Positions 44,725-53,685 of a stretch of 64,000 nt of DNA are shown piece after piece. Position numbers and translations under genes: made by a program. Source of the DNA: Pelagovum pacificum (GTDB lineage: Bacteria > Pseudomonadota > Alphaproteobacteria > Rhodobacterales > Rhodobacteraceae). Location: the NCBI RefSeq assembly GCF_016134045.1, contig NZ_CP065915.1, positions 1,054,001 to 1,118,000 on the forward strand. Reading direction: 5' to 3'. The stretch's first letter is position 1. Every line of letters begins with the position of its first letter. The notes beneath the pieces are model-generated. The model saw only the letters and a list, made by a program, of their open reading frames with translations, ran no database searches and had not been told where the DNA came from.

Positions 44725-45459
44725 TCAGGTGCCGCTACCCGCGAGTCTGATACGCCGTTTCGACCGCCAGAGGTTCAGTGCCTCGACCGCGCCGGCGAAG
44801 ACCATCGCGGCGTAGATGAAGCCGCGCTCGACGTGGAAGTGGAAGCCGTCGGCCACCAGCGCCATGCCGACCATCACGAGGAAGGCGAGGGCGAGCATCT
44901 TGGTGGAGGGGTGCGCTTCCACGAAGCCCGCGATCGGGTTGGCGGCGATCATCATGATGACGATGGCGATCACCACCGCAGCGATCATTACCTCGATATG
45001 GTCTGCGATCCCCACGGCGGTGATGACGGAATCGAGCGAGAACACGAGATCCAGCATCATGATCTGGGCGATCACGCCGACGAAGGTTGCCTGCGCAACG
45101 GACCCCTTTTCGCCATGCTCCGATCCTTCGACCTCGACGAAGATCTCGGTGGCGGCCTTGTAGATCAGGAAGAAGCCGCCAAGCAGCAGGATGATGTCCC
45201 GCCAGGAGACTTCCCACCCGGCAATCTCGGCGATCGGCTCCGACAGCCCGATGATCCACGCGATCGAAAGAAGCAGCAGCACGCGCAGCACGAGCGCTCC
45301 GCAGAGGCCGATGAACCGGGCCCGGGCCCTTTGCGCCTCGGGCAGCCGGGACGAGGCGATGGAGATGAAGATGACGTTGTCGACGCCAAGCACGATCTCG
45401 AGGATCGTGAGGGTCAGGAAAGAGGCCCAGACGGCCGGGTCGCTCAGAAGTTCGATCAT
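44725..45459 (-). CDS. TerC-family integral membrane protein
   Basis: The product has 244 residues from the ATG at 45459; a GTG at 45468 is an alternative. The N-terminus MIELLSDPAVWASFLTLTILEIVLGVDNVIFISI is the family signature, with the metal-binding 'E(I)VLGVDN' motif in helix 1. The second copy, LDLVFSLDSVITAVGI, carries the matching 'DSV(I)T' motif. There are about seven membrane helices. TerC proteins are linked to manganese efflux and metalation of exported proteins, and historically to tellurite resistance. There is no other ter gene nearby. It lies 92 bp after the tRNA-Gly gene on the same strand. Confidence 0.92.
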   Translation of the reverse strand: MIELLSDPAVWASFLTLTILEIVLGVDNVIFISIASSRLPEAQRARARFIGLCGALVLRVLLLLSIAWIIGLSEPIAEIAGWEVSWRDIILLLGGFFLIYKAATEIFVEVEGSEHGEKGSVAQATFVGVIAQIMMLDLVFSLDSVITAVGIADHIEVMIAAVVIAIVIMMIAANPIAGFVEAHPSTKMLALAFLVMVGMALVADGFHFHVERGFIYAAMVFAGAVEALNLWRSKRRIRLAGSGT

Positions 45460-45518
45460 TTTATCCACGTGACCGGGGGTTGATATCCGCGATCACATAG
45501 GGCGCCGCTTGCACTTCG

Positions 45519-46334
45519 TCAGGTGGGGGAGGCCGCGTCGCTGTCGAATTCTTTCACCTTGCGGCCGACATCCTCGAAATGGGCGGTCACGCCGGTCTTG
45601 CGCAGCACGATGACGCCGTAGCCGCCGGGCGCATCGGTGAAGGTGCCGGTGTCCTCCGCGCCGAGTCCGAGCGCGAGCTGGTGGCAGGTGCTCTTGAAGA
45701 TTGTGAAGGGAACGCCGCGCGCGCTGCCCGAGATGGTGCGGTGCACATGGCCCGAAAACAGATGCGCGCCGGGATGGGCGGCGAGCAGGTCGAGCACCTC
45801 GCGCCCGTCGGCGAGGCGTATCTCGTCGACCGTCCCGATTCCGACCTTCGCCGCCGGGTGGTGAGTGAAGACCAGCGGCAGCCGGTCGTCCGACGTCTCG
45901 AGCGCCTGGCGCAGAAAGGCGATGCGGGCCTCGCCGAGCACGCCGCCATGCGCATCCCTGCGCCACGGTGGCCCCTCCAGCGTGTCGAGCGTGATGATCC
46001 GGTGCCGGTCGAGGTCGGTGACCGACTGGACGAAGCCCTCACCGTCGACCGCCGTCTCCGGGAATGCCTCGAGGAAACGATCGCGGCGATCGTGGTTGCC
46101 CAGCATCAGCGTCACCGGCAGGTGCACCCGCTGCAACAGGGCGGCGAGCCGCGCGTACTGCTTCCTTTTCCCCTCGTGGGCGAGGTCGCCCATCACGATG
46201 ATCCGACGGGCGTCGCCATGCCGGGCGAGCGCGTGTTCCAGCGTCGCCTGCAACCGCGCGAACGGGTCGAGACCGGCGATGGTGCGGCCGTCTTCCACGA
46301 TATGCAGGTCGGTGAAGACCAGCAGCTTTTCCAT
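45519..46334 (-). CDS. CpdA-like class III metallophosphoesterase
   Basis: The product has 271 residues; the start is the ATG at 46334 (MEKLLVFTDLHI). All metallophosphoesterase motifs are present in order: FTDLHI (DxH), MGDLAHEG (GDxxxxG), LGNHDRR (GNHD), FTHHPAAK and FSGHVHRT (GHxH). These bind two metals, usually Fe/Mn. The order and length fit cAMP phosphodiesterase CpdA and its relatives; which phosphodiester it cuts cannot be proved. It sits between terC and pyruvate carboxylase on the same strand, with 59 and 79-bp gaps. Confidence 0.88.
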   Translation of the reverse strand: MEKLLVFTDLHIVEDGRTIAGLDPFARLQATLEHALARHGDARRIIVMGDLAHEGKRKQYARLAALLQRVHLPVTLMLGNHDRRDRFLEAFPETAVDGEGFVQSVTDLDRHRIITLDTLEGPPWRRDAHGGVLGEARIAFLRQALETSDDRLPLVFTHHPAAKVGIGTVDEIRLADGREVLDLLAAHPGAHLFSGHVHRTISGSARGVPFTIFKSTCHQLALGLGAEDTGTFTDAPGGYGVIVLRKTGVTAHFEDVGRKVKEFDSDAASPT

Positions 46335-46413
46335 GTCCGTCCCCCGGGTCGTCCGCCGCCGCGCACTCAACCATGGCCATGTGACCATTGGATGAAACGG
46401 CGGCGGATCGGGG

Positions 46414-49400
46414 TTATTCGAACTCGATCAGCAGGTCCTTGGCGTCGATCTGCGCGCCGGGCTGGACGTGGACGGCCTTCACCGTCGCGTCCCGCTCGGC
46501 GTGGAGACCGGTCTCCATCTTCATCGCCTCGATGGTGAGCAGCATGTCGCCCTCTTTCACCTTGGCGCCGGCCTGCACCGCGACGGTCGCCACGACCCCC
46601 GGCATCGGCGCGCCGAGGTGGTTGGCGTTGCCGAGCTCCGCCTTCATCTTCTGCGCCGAGCCGCCGGTCGCCTTGCGGTCGGGCACGCGGATGGTGCGCG
46701 GCTGGCCGTTCAGTTCGAAGAACACCCGGACCTCGCCTTCCTCGTTGGTCTCGCCGACGGCGGAGAGCCGCACCTCGAGCGTCTTGCCGGGATCGATCTC
46801 GGCGGCGATCTCGTCACCGGGCTCCATCCCGTAGAAGAAGACGTTGGTCGGCAGGGCACGGACCGGGCCATAGGCCTCGTTGCGGTTGGCGTAGTCGGTG
46901 AAGACCTTGGGATACATCAGGTATCCGGCGAGGTCGTAATCGTCGATCTCGAGCCCGAGATCCTCGGCCAGCTTGGTGCGGGTCTCCTCGATGTCGGTTG
47001 GCTTGAGGTGCTTGCCGGGACGGTCCGTCATCGGCTTCTCGCCCTTAAGGACCTTCTTCTGAATGTCCTCGGGCCATCCGCCGGGAGGCTGGCCGAGGTT
47101 GCCCTTCATCATGTCCACGACGGAGTCGGGGAACGAGACGTCGACCTTCGGATCCTCGACCTGCGCGCGGGTGAGACCCTGCGCCACCATCATCAGGGCC
47201 ATGTCGCCCACCACCTTTGAGGAGGGGGTCACCTTCACGATGTCGCCGAACATCATGTTCACGTCGGCATAGGTCTTGGCGACTTCGTGCCATTTCTCCT
47301 CGAGCCCGAGGGACCGGGCCTGGGCCTTGAGGTTGGTGAACTGGCCGCCCGGCATCTCGTGGAGGTAGACCTCCGACGCCGGCGCCTGCAGCCCGCTCTC
47401 GAAGGCGAGGTAATGGGCGCGCACCATTTCCCAGTAGTTCGAGATTTCGCGGATCGCGGCGATGTCGAGCCCGGTGTCCCGCTCCTCGAAGCGCAGCGAC
47501 TCGACGATGGAGCCGAGGGTCGGCTGGCTGGTGTTGCCCGAGAACGAGTCCATCGCGGCGTCGACGCAATCCACGCCGGCCTTGCTCGCGGCCATCACGG
47601 TCGCGATCGCGGCGCCCGAGGTGTCGTGCGTGTGGAAGTGGATCGGCAGCCCGACCTCCGCCTTCAGCGCGGCGATCAGCGTCTCCGCCTGCTTCGGCTT
47701 CAGCAGCCCGGCCATGTCCTTGAGGCCAAGCACGTGGGCGCCGGCCTTCTCCATCTCCTTGGCCATCGCGACGTAGTACTTCAGGTCGTACTTCGCGCGG
47801 TCGGGGTCGAGAAGGTCGCCGGTGTAGCAGATCGTGCCCTCGCAGATCTTGCCGGACTCGACCACGGCATCCATCGCGACGCGCATGTTCTCCACCCAGT
47901 TGAGCGAGTCGAACACGCGGAACACGTCGACCCCGGCCTCGGCGGCGGTCTTGACGAAGAACTGGACGACATTGTCGGGATAGTTGGTGTAGCCGACCCC
48001 GTTCGACGCGCGCAGCAGCATCTGCGTCAGGATGTTCGGCATCTTCTCGCGGATCATCGCGAGGCGCTTCCACGGGTCTTCCTGCAGGAAGCGGTAGGCC
48101 ACGTCGAAGGTCGCACCGCCCCAGCACTCGACCGAGAACAGCCCCGACATGTTCGCCGCATAGGCCGGGGCCACGCGGATCATGTCGATCGAGCGCATCC
48201 GCGTCGCGAGCAGCGACTGGTGACCGTCGCGCATCGTGGTGTCGGTGATCAGAAGGTGCTTCTGCTCCTTCATCCAGTCGGCGACCGCCTCGGGGCCGAA
48301 CTGGTCCAGTATCTGACGCGTGCCCGGTAGCGGACTCTCGGTCTTCGGCTCGGGCGCGACGGGCTTCTTGACGTCGGCGGCCGGTTTCGGACGGCCGTCC
48401 GTTTCCGGATGCCCGTTCACCGTGATGTCGGCGATGTAGGTGAGCAGCTTCGTCGCGCGGTCGCGGCGCTGTTTGAAATCGAACAGCTCCGGCGTCGTGT
48501 CGATGAACTTGGTCGAATATTCGTTGTTCAGGAAGGTCGGATGCTTGAGCAGGTTCACCACGAAGTCGATGTTCGTGCTGATCCCCCGGATCCGGAACTC
48601 CCGCAGCGCCCGGTCCATCCGCTTGATCGCCGCCTCGGGCGTCGGCGCCCACGCGGTGACCTTGGTCAGCAGCGAATCGTAGTAGCGGGTGATGACCGCG
48701 CCGGAATAGGCGGTGCCGCCGTCGAGGCGGATGCCCATGCCCGTGGCCGACCGGTAGGTCTGGATGCGGCCGTAGTCGGGGATGAAGTTGTTGGTCGGAT
48801 CTTCTGTCGTGACCCGGCACTGGAGCGCGTGGCCCGACAGCTCCACGTCGTACTGGGACGCGCATCCGGTTGCCTCGACGAGGGACTTGCCCTCGGCGAT
48901 CAGGATCTGCGCGCGGACGATGTCGATGCCGGTGACCTCTTCGGTCACGGTGTGCTCGACCTGCACGCGGGGGTTCACCTCGATGAAGTAGAACTCGCCC
49001 GTCTCCATATCCATCAGGAACTCGACGGTGCCGGCGCATTCGTAATTGACGTGCTGGCAGATCTTCTTGCCGAGGTTGCAGAGCTTCTCGCGCTGCGCGT
49101 CCGACAGGTACGGGGCAGGGGCGCGCTCAACGACCTTCTGGTTGCGGCGCTGGACGGAACAGTCCCGCTCCCAGAGGTGATAGATGTTGCCCTCCTGGTC
49201 GCCGAGGATCTGCACTTCGACGTGCCGGGCCTTGGTGATCATCTTCTCGAGGTAGCCTTCGCCGTTGCCAAAGGCGGCTTCCGCCTCGCGACGGCCTTCG
49301 CGGACCTTTTCCTCGAGCTCCTTTTCCTCCTCGATCGGGCGCATGCCCCGGCCGCCACCGCCCCACGACGCCTTCAGCATCAGCGGATAGCCGATCTCCG

Positions 49401-49854
49401 CGGCTTCCTTCTTGATCGCCTTCATGTCGTCGCCGAGCACTTCGGTCGCCGGGATCACCGGCACCCCGGCCTCGATTGCGACGCGACGGGCGCTGGCCTT
49501 GTCGCCGAGCGCGCGCATGGTGTCCGCTTTCGGACCGATGAATGTAATGCCTGCTTCCGCACAGGCGTCCACGAACTCCGGGTTCTCGGACAGCAGTCCG
49601 TAACCGGGATGGATCGCGTCGGCGCCGCATTCGCGGGCGACGCGGATGATCTCGGGGATCGAGAGATAGGCAGCGACCGGGCCGAGCCCCTCACCGATGC
49701 GATAGGCCTCGTCCGCCTTGAACCGGTGCAGGCCCAGCTTGTCTTCCTCGGCATAGACGGCGACCGTCTTTTTGCCCATCTCGTTCGCGGCCCGCATGAT
49801 GCGGATCGCGATTTCTCCCCGGTTGGCAACGAGAATCTTGTTGAACTCGGGCAT
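46414..49854 (-). CDS. pyc: Pyruvate carboxylase
   Basis: The product has 1146 residues, the size of single-chain alpha4-type enzymes. It adds CO2 to pyruvate to give oxaloacetate. In order: biotin carboxylase (1-460) with the ATP-grasp loop KASWGGGGRGMR and VEHTVTEEVTG; a variable linker (about 460-530); the carboxyltransferase domain (about 535-800) with MRDGHQSLLATRMRS and IHFHTHDTSGAAI; an allosteric/PC tetramerisation region; and a C-terminal biotin carrier domain with TIEAMKMETGL, where Lys carries biotin. A strong AAAGGAGGT precedes the ATG by 6 bases. A copy of the dispersed palindrome falls inside the linker coding sequence at about 48397. Confidence 0.97.
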   Translation of the reverse strand: MPEFNKILVANRGEIAIRIMRAANEMGKKTVAVYAEEDKLGLHRFKADEAYRIGEGLGPVAAYLSIPEIIRVARECGADAIHPGYGLLSENPEFVDACAEAGITFIGPKADTMRALGDKASARRVAIEAGVPVIPATEVLGDDMKAIKKEAAEIGYPLMLKASWGGGGRGMRPIEEEKELEEKVREGRREAEAAFGNGEGYLEKMITKARHVEVQILGDQEGNIYHLWERDCSVQRRNQKVVERAPAPYLSDAQREKLCNLGKKICQHVNYECAGTVEFLMDMETGEFYFIEVNPRVQVEHTVTEEVTGIDIVRAQILIAEGKSLVEATGCASQYDVELSGHALQCRVTTEDPTNNFIPDYGRIQTYRSATGMGIRLDGGTAYSGAVITRYYDSLLTKVTAWAPTPEAAIKRMDRALREFRIRGISTNIDFVVNLLKHPTFLNNEYSTKFIDTTPELFDFKQRRDRATKLLTYIADITVNGHPETDGRPKPAADVKKPVAPEPKTESPLPGTRQILDQFGPEAVADWMKEQKHLLITDTTMRDGHQSLLATRMRSIDMIRVAPAYAANMSGLFSVECWGGATFDVAYRFLQEDPWKRLAMIREKMPNILTQMLLRASNGVGYTNYPDNVVQFFVKTAAEAGVDVFRVFDSLNWVENMRVAMDAVVESGKICEGTICYTGDLLDPDRAKYDLKYYVAMAKEMEKAGAHVLGLKDMAGLLKPKQAETLIAALKAEVGLPIHFHTHDTSGAAIATVMAASKAGVDCVDAAMDSFSGNTSQPTLGSIVESLRFEERDTGLDIAAIREISNYWEMVRAHYLAFESGLQAPASEVYLHEMPGGQFTNLKAQARSLGLEEKWHEVAKTYADVNMMFGDIVKVTPSSKVVGDMALMMVAQGLTRAQVEDPKVDVSFPDSVVDMMKGNLGQPPGGWPEDIQKKVLKGEKPMTDRPGKHLKPTDIEETRTKLAEDLGLEIDDYDLAGYLMYPKVFTDYANRNEAYGPVRALPTNVFFYGMEPGDEIAAEIDPGKTLEVRLSAVGETNEEGEVRVFFELNGQPRTIRVPDRKATGGSAQKMKAELGNANHLGAPMPGVVATVAVQAGAKVKEGDMLLTIEAMKMETGLHAERDATVKAVHVQPGAQIDAKDLLIEFE

Positions 49855-49941
49855 GGGCGGACCTCCTTTTCGCAGTTGCAGAAAATGCTATGATGGTTCT
49901 GCGACGGCGTAAATGGCCCTTGGAGCTTCGCTTTCGACTTA

Positions 49942-50352
49942 CTACTCCATCAGCGGCACCCCGTCCGGGTCCCAGACCTGAACCAGCATGCATTCGATAA
50001 GGTACGGCCGCAGCGTGGAATCGCAGACCGACTCCGCGACGGCTTCGGCGACCGGCTGATCGGCGAGGCCGCAGAACGTCTCGTGCCAGTGGATGCCCTC
50101 CTGGTGCTGCAAGAAGATGTCGATCGAATAGCCGGCATCGGCGCAGGCCGTGGTGACGATGCAATCTTCCTCCATCGCGCCACCCTCGACGCATTGCGCG
50201 ACGGCCTGGTCGATCGCCTCTCCGACGGTGGCGGCGAACGCGGTTCCGTTGCTCATTTCAGGGGCCTGGGCAAAGGCGACGGATTGCGCGGCGGCGGGGC
50301 CGGCGGCCGCGATCGCGGCCAGGGCAAAGGCGGTGGTGGCGAAACGGGTCAT
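49942..50352 (-). CDS. Small secreted hypothetical protein with multiple cysteines
   Basis: The product has 136 residues with a signal peptide (MTRFATTAFALAAIAAAGPAAA, cleaved before QSVAF). The mature part has six or so cysteines (VAQCVEG, EDCIVTTACADAG, ETFCGLAD, ESVCDS, LIECMLV), suggesting a disulfide-stabilised periplasmic fold. I do not recognise the family. It ends 87 bp from the start of pyruvate carboxylase and on the same strand, upstream of it, so it could be co-transcribed. It is divergent from the helicase gene across 132 bp. Confidence 0.7.
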   Translation of the reverse strand: MTRFATTAFALAAIAAAGPAAAQSVAFAQAPEMSNGTAFAATVGEAIDQAVAQCVEGGAMEEDCIVTTACADAGYSIDIFLQHQEGIHWHETFCGLADQPVAEAVAESVCDSTLRPYLIECMLVQVWDPDGVPLME

Positions 50353-50484
50353 TGTTGTACTCCTGTCTTCAATGCCCGAAGACTACCGCCCGTTAACGGA
50401 CAGGCGAAGCTTTATCGACATTAAGAAGAACGGAAGGGGAACTCGCCTTTTCCCCGGAGGGCCTTTGCGCTAGACTATCGCCCC

Positions 50485-52872
50485 ATGAGCAGCTTTTCCG
50501 AAGAAGACGCCTTCGAGGGCGCCGTGCCCCTGTCCCAACGCGCGATGGGCGCGCGTGCCGCGCCCTATCTCGACGGGCTGAATGCCGCGCAGCGCGAAGC
50601 GGTCGAGGCGCTCGATGGCCCCGTCCTGATGCTGGCCGGGGCAGGGACGGGCAAGACCAAGGCGCTGACCACGCGGATCGTGCACCTTTTGGCGCAGGGC
50701 AAGGCTCGTCCGAACGAGATCCTGTCGGTGACCTTCACCAACAAGGCCGCGCGCGAGATGAAGAAACGCGTCGGCGCACAGCTTGGCGAAGTGGTCGAAG
50801 GGATGCCGTGGCTCGGCACCTTCCACGCGATCTGCGTGCGCCTGCTGCGCCGCCATGCGGAGCTTGTCGGGCTCAAGTCGAACTTCACCATCCTCGACAC
50901 CGACGATCAGCTGCGCCTGCTCAAGCAACTCATCGTCGCGGCCAACATCGACGAAAAACGCTGGCCGCCCCGCATGTTGTCCGGGATCATCGACAGCTGG
51001 AAGAACCGCGCCTGGACGCCCGAAAACGTTCCCGTGGCCGAGGCGAGCGCTTTCGACCAGAAGGCCGTCCCGCTCTACGCCGAATACCAGGCCCGCCTGA
51101 AGGAGCTGAACGCTGTCGATTTCGGTGACCTCCTTCTGCACATGGTCACGATCTTCCAGACGCACGACGACATCCTGAAACAATATCAGCGCTGGTTCCG
51201 CTACATCCTCGTCGACGAGTATCAGGACACCAACGTCGCCCAGTACCTGTGGCTGCGGCTGCTGGCCGGCGGCCACAAGAACATCTGCTGCGTCGGCGAC
51301 GACGACCAGTCGATCTACGGCTGGCGCGGCGCGGAGGTCGGCAACATCCTCCGGTTCGAAAAGGACTTTCCCGGCGCGACTGTCGTCCGTCTGGAACAGA
51401 ACTACCGGTCGACGGCGCATATCCTCGCCGCGGCGTCCGGCGTCATCGCCGCCAACAAGGGGCGCCTCGGCAAGACCCTGTTCACCGACGGCGAGGATGG
51501 CGAAAAGGTCCGCCTGATCGGCCATTGGGACGGCGAGGAAGAAGCCCGCTGGATTGGCGAAGAAATCGAATCGATGCAGCGCGGCACCCGGGGGATGGAG
51601 CCGTACGACCTTGATTCGATGGCCATTCTCGTCCGCGCCAGCCACCAGATGCGCGCGTTCGAGGACCGGTTCCTCACCATCGGGCTGCCCTACCGCGTGA
51701 TCGGCGGCCCCCGCTTCTACGAGCGGATGGAGATTCGTGACGCGATGGCCTATTTCCGCCTCGCCGTCAGCCAGGACGACGATCTAGCTTTCGAGCGGAT
51801 CGTGAACACGCCCAAGCGCGGGCTCGGCGACAAGGCGGTGCAGACCATCCAGCGCACAGCCCGCGCCAACGGCGTCAGTCTGGTAGAGGGCGCACGTCTG
51901 GCAACGGACGCGGGTCTGATAAAGGGCAAGGGTGCGAAAGAGCTGAAAACGCTCGTGCAGGGCCTCGACCGGTGGCACGGCCAGGTCATGGCAGAGGCCG
52001 ACACCCACGTCGAACTGGCCGAGATGATCCTCGACGAATCCGGCTACACGCTGATGTGGCAGAACGACAAGACGCCCGAGGCGCCCGGCCGGCTGGAGAA
52101 CCTCAAGGAGCTGGTCAAGGCACTGGAATCCTTCGACAACCTGCAGGGATTTCTCGAACACGTCGCGCTCATCATGGACAATGAGCAGGAAGAGCAGGGG
52201 GCCAAGGTCTCCATCATGACGCTGCACGCGGCCAAGGGGCTGGAGTTTCCGGCGATCTTCCTGCCGGGGTGGGAGGATGGCCTCTTCCCCAGCCAGCGCA
52301 GCATGGATGAAAGCGGCCTGAAAGGGCTCGAGGAGGAACGCCGCCTGGCCTATGTCGGCATCACGCGGGCGGAACGGGTCTGCACCATTTCCTTCGCCGC
52401 GAACCGCCGGGTCTATGGCCAGTGGCAAAGCGCGCTGCCCTCCCGCTTCATCGACGAGCTGCCGGAAGAGAACGTGGAGGTGCTGACGCCACCCGGCCTC
52501 TACGGCGGTGGTTTCGGTGCCGCTGGCATGGGCGCGATGGGCGGGGTCGATGTCACGGGGCTGAATTCCGACATGGCCGACCGGGTAAGGGATGCCGACG
52601 GCTACAATTCGCCGGGCTGGAAACGTTTACAGTCCCGCAGCCAACAGCGCGGCATGTCGCAGCCGCGCGAGTCGCGCAACATGACGATCGACCTCGACGC
52701 GGTCTCCGCCTTTACCGAGGGCGACCGGGTGTTTCACCAGAAGTTCGGCTACGGCGAGATCATGGGGATCGAGGGCGACAAGCTCGAGATCGAGTTCGAC
52801 AAGGCCGGCACCAAGAAGGTCGTTGCGAAGTTCATCATCGCCGCCGACCAGGTCGACGATCTGCCCTTCTAG
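50485..52872 (+). CDS. uvrD: ATP-dependent 3'-5' DNA helicase UvrD/PcrA type
   Basis: The product has 795 residues, typical of SF1A helicases. Motifs in order: Q motif LNAAQREAV, Walker A LAGAGTGKTKAL (about residues 52-63), VTFTNKAAREMKKR, GTFHAICVRLLRRH, Walker B VDEYQDTN, CCVGDDDQSIYGWRGAE (motif III), LEQNYRST, and the C-terminal VSIMTLHAAKGLEFPAIFLPG and ERRLAYVGITRAER. The tail holds Gly-rich sequence and a Tudor-like end (GDRVFHQKFGYGEIMGIEGDKLEIEFDKAGTKKV) as in PcrA/UvrD, where it contacts RNA polymerase. It unwinds DNA in nucleotide excision and mismatch repair. The gene is monocistronic and converges on rluE. Confidence 0.95.
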   Translation: MSSFSEEDAFEGAVPLSQRAMGARAAPYLDGLNAAQREAVEALDGPVLMLAGAGTGKTKALTTRIVHLLAQGKARPNEILSVTFTNKAAREMKKRVGAQLGEVVEGMPWLGTFHAICVRLLRRHAELVGLKSNFTILDTDDQLRLLKQLIVAANIDEKRWPPRMLSGIIDSWKNRAWTPENVPVAEASAFDQKAVPLYAEYQARLKELNAVDFGDLLLHMVTIFQTHDDILKQYQRWFRYILVDEYQDTNVAQYLWLRLLAGGHKNICCVGDDDQSIYGWRGAEVGNILRFEKDFPGATVVRLEQNYRSTAHILAAASGVIAANKGRLGKTLFTDGEDGEKVRLIGHWDGEEEARWIGEEIESMQRGTRGMEPYDLDSMAILVRASHQMRAFEDRFLTIGLPYRVIGGPRFYERMEIRDAMAYFRLAVSQDDDLAFERIVNTPKRGLGDKAVQTIQRTARANGVSLVEGARLATDAGLIKGKGAKELKTLVQGLDRWHGQVMAEADTHVELAEMILDESGYTLMWQNDKTPEAPGRLENLKELVKALESFDNLQGFLEHVALIMDNEQEEQGAKVSIMTLHAAKGLEFPAIFLPGWEDGLFPSQRSMDESGLKGLEEERRLAYVGITRAERVCTISFAANRRVYGQWQSALPSRFIDELPEENVEVLTPPGLYGGGFGAAGMGAMGGVDVTGLNSDMADRVRDADGYNSPGWKRLQSRSQQRGMSQPRESRNMTIDLDAVSAFTEGDRVFHQKFGYGEIMGIEGDKLEIEFDKAGTKKVVAKFIIAADQVDDLPF

Positions 52873-52878
52873 GACGCC

Positions 52879-52894
52879 TGTCCGGTAACGGTCA
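52879..52894. repeat. Dispersed palindrome between convergent uvrD and rluE
   Basis: TGTCCGGTAACGGTCA forms a stem with GTAA loop (one mismatch) and lies between the two stop codons, including the rluE TGA (52892-52894 read on the minus strand). Flanking GACGC and GCGTC extend the pairing, so it may act as a bidirectional terminator. Confidence 0.55.
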
Positions 52895-53434
52895 CGCGTC
52901 CCGCCACGCGCCGGAGTCGATCCCGTCGAGTGTCCATTGTCCGACACGCCACCGCACGAGGCGGAGCGTCGGATAGCCGACAGCCGCCGTCATGCGTCGC
53001 ACCTGCCGGTTGCGCCCCTCCGTGATCGTCACTTCGATCCAGCGATCGGGCACGGACTTGCGAAATCGTACCGGCGGATCACGCTCCCACAGTACGGGCG
53101 GGTCGATCAGACGGACGGCCGCGCCGCGCGTCGGCCCGTCCTTCAGGGTCACACCGCGCCGCAACGGTTCGAGATCGCCGTCCGACGGGTCGCCCTCGAC
53201 CTGCACGAGGTAGACCTTTTCCGTCCGCGCCTTGGGGGACGAGATCCGTGCCTGGAGCCGTCCGTCGTCGGTCAGGACGAGCATCCCTTCGCTGTCGCGG
53301 TCCAGTCGTCCGGCAGGGTAGACTTCGGGAACGTTTACGAAGCCGGAAAGCGTCGGACGCTCCGTCGGGGACTTCGTGTCCGTGAATTGCGAAAGCACGC
53401 CAAAAGGCTTGTTGAACAAGAGGATACGGGTCAT
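52892..53434 (-). CDS. rluE: 23S rRNA pseudouridine synthase RluE
   Basis: The product has 180 residues; the start is the ATG at 53434 (MTRILLFNKPFGVLSQF). It belongs to the RsuA/RluB/RluE family and lacks an S4 domain, as RluE does. The catalytic motif is PAGRLDRDSEGMLVLTDDGRLQ, with the active Asp in RLDRDSEG; the second motif is EVTITEGRNRQVRRMTAAVGYPTLRLVR. RluE makes pseudouridine at position 2457 of 23S rRNA. Its start is followed by a 250-bp gap to the decarboxylase gene. Its stop lies within a copy of the dispersed palindrome. Confidence 0.92.
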   Translation of the reverse strand: MTRILLFNKPFGVLSQFTDTKSPTERPTLSGFVNVPEVYPAGRLDRDSEGMLVLTDDGRLQARISSPKARTEKVYLVQVEGDPSDGDLEPLRRGVTLKDGPTRGAAVRLIDPPVLWERDPPVRFRKSVPDRWIEVTITEGRNRQVRRMTAAVGYPTLRLVRWRVGQWTLDGIDSGAWRDA

Positions 53435-53685
53435 GCGGCGACTATGGACCAGCGGCGCCCGCGACACACCGCCGAAAATCTCAAATCGCGCAAAATTACC
53501 CCTTGAATCGACTCGCATGATGTTCCAGATGCGCATTCAAGACGCCAACGCACGCGCCTCTGGCCACGTCCGGTGAAAGAGCAGTAGCGAGCTCACCTGA
53601 CAACATCGGCACGCGTTATGCAGCGACGGTAACGTCTCCCTTGGAACTGAGCGGTCATAGCTGGCCGGGTCTATTGGAGATGACC

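Noticed and set aside
47045-49039. A 664-residue frame on the same strand as pyruvate carboxylase in another phase
   Set aside because: It is Arg/Gly-rich and overlaps a canonical pyruvate carboxylase on every residue.
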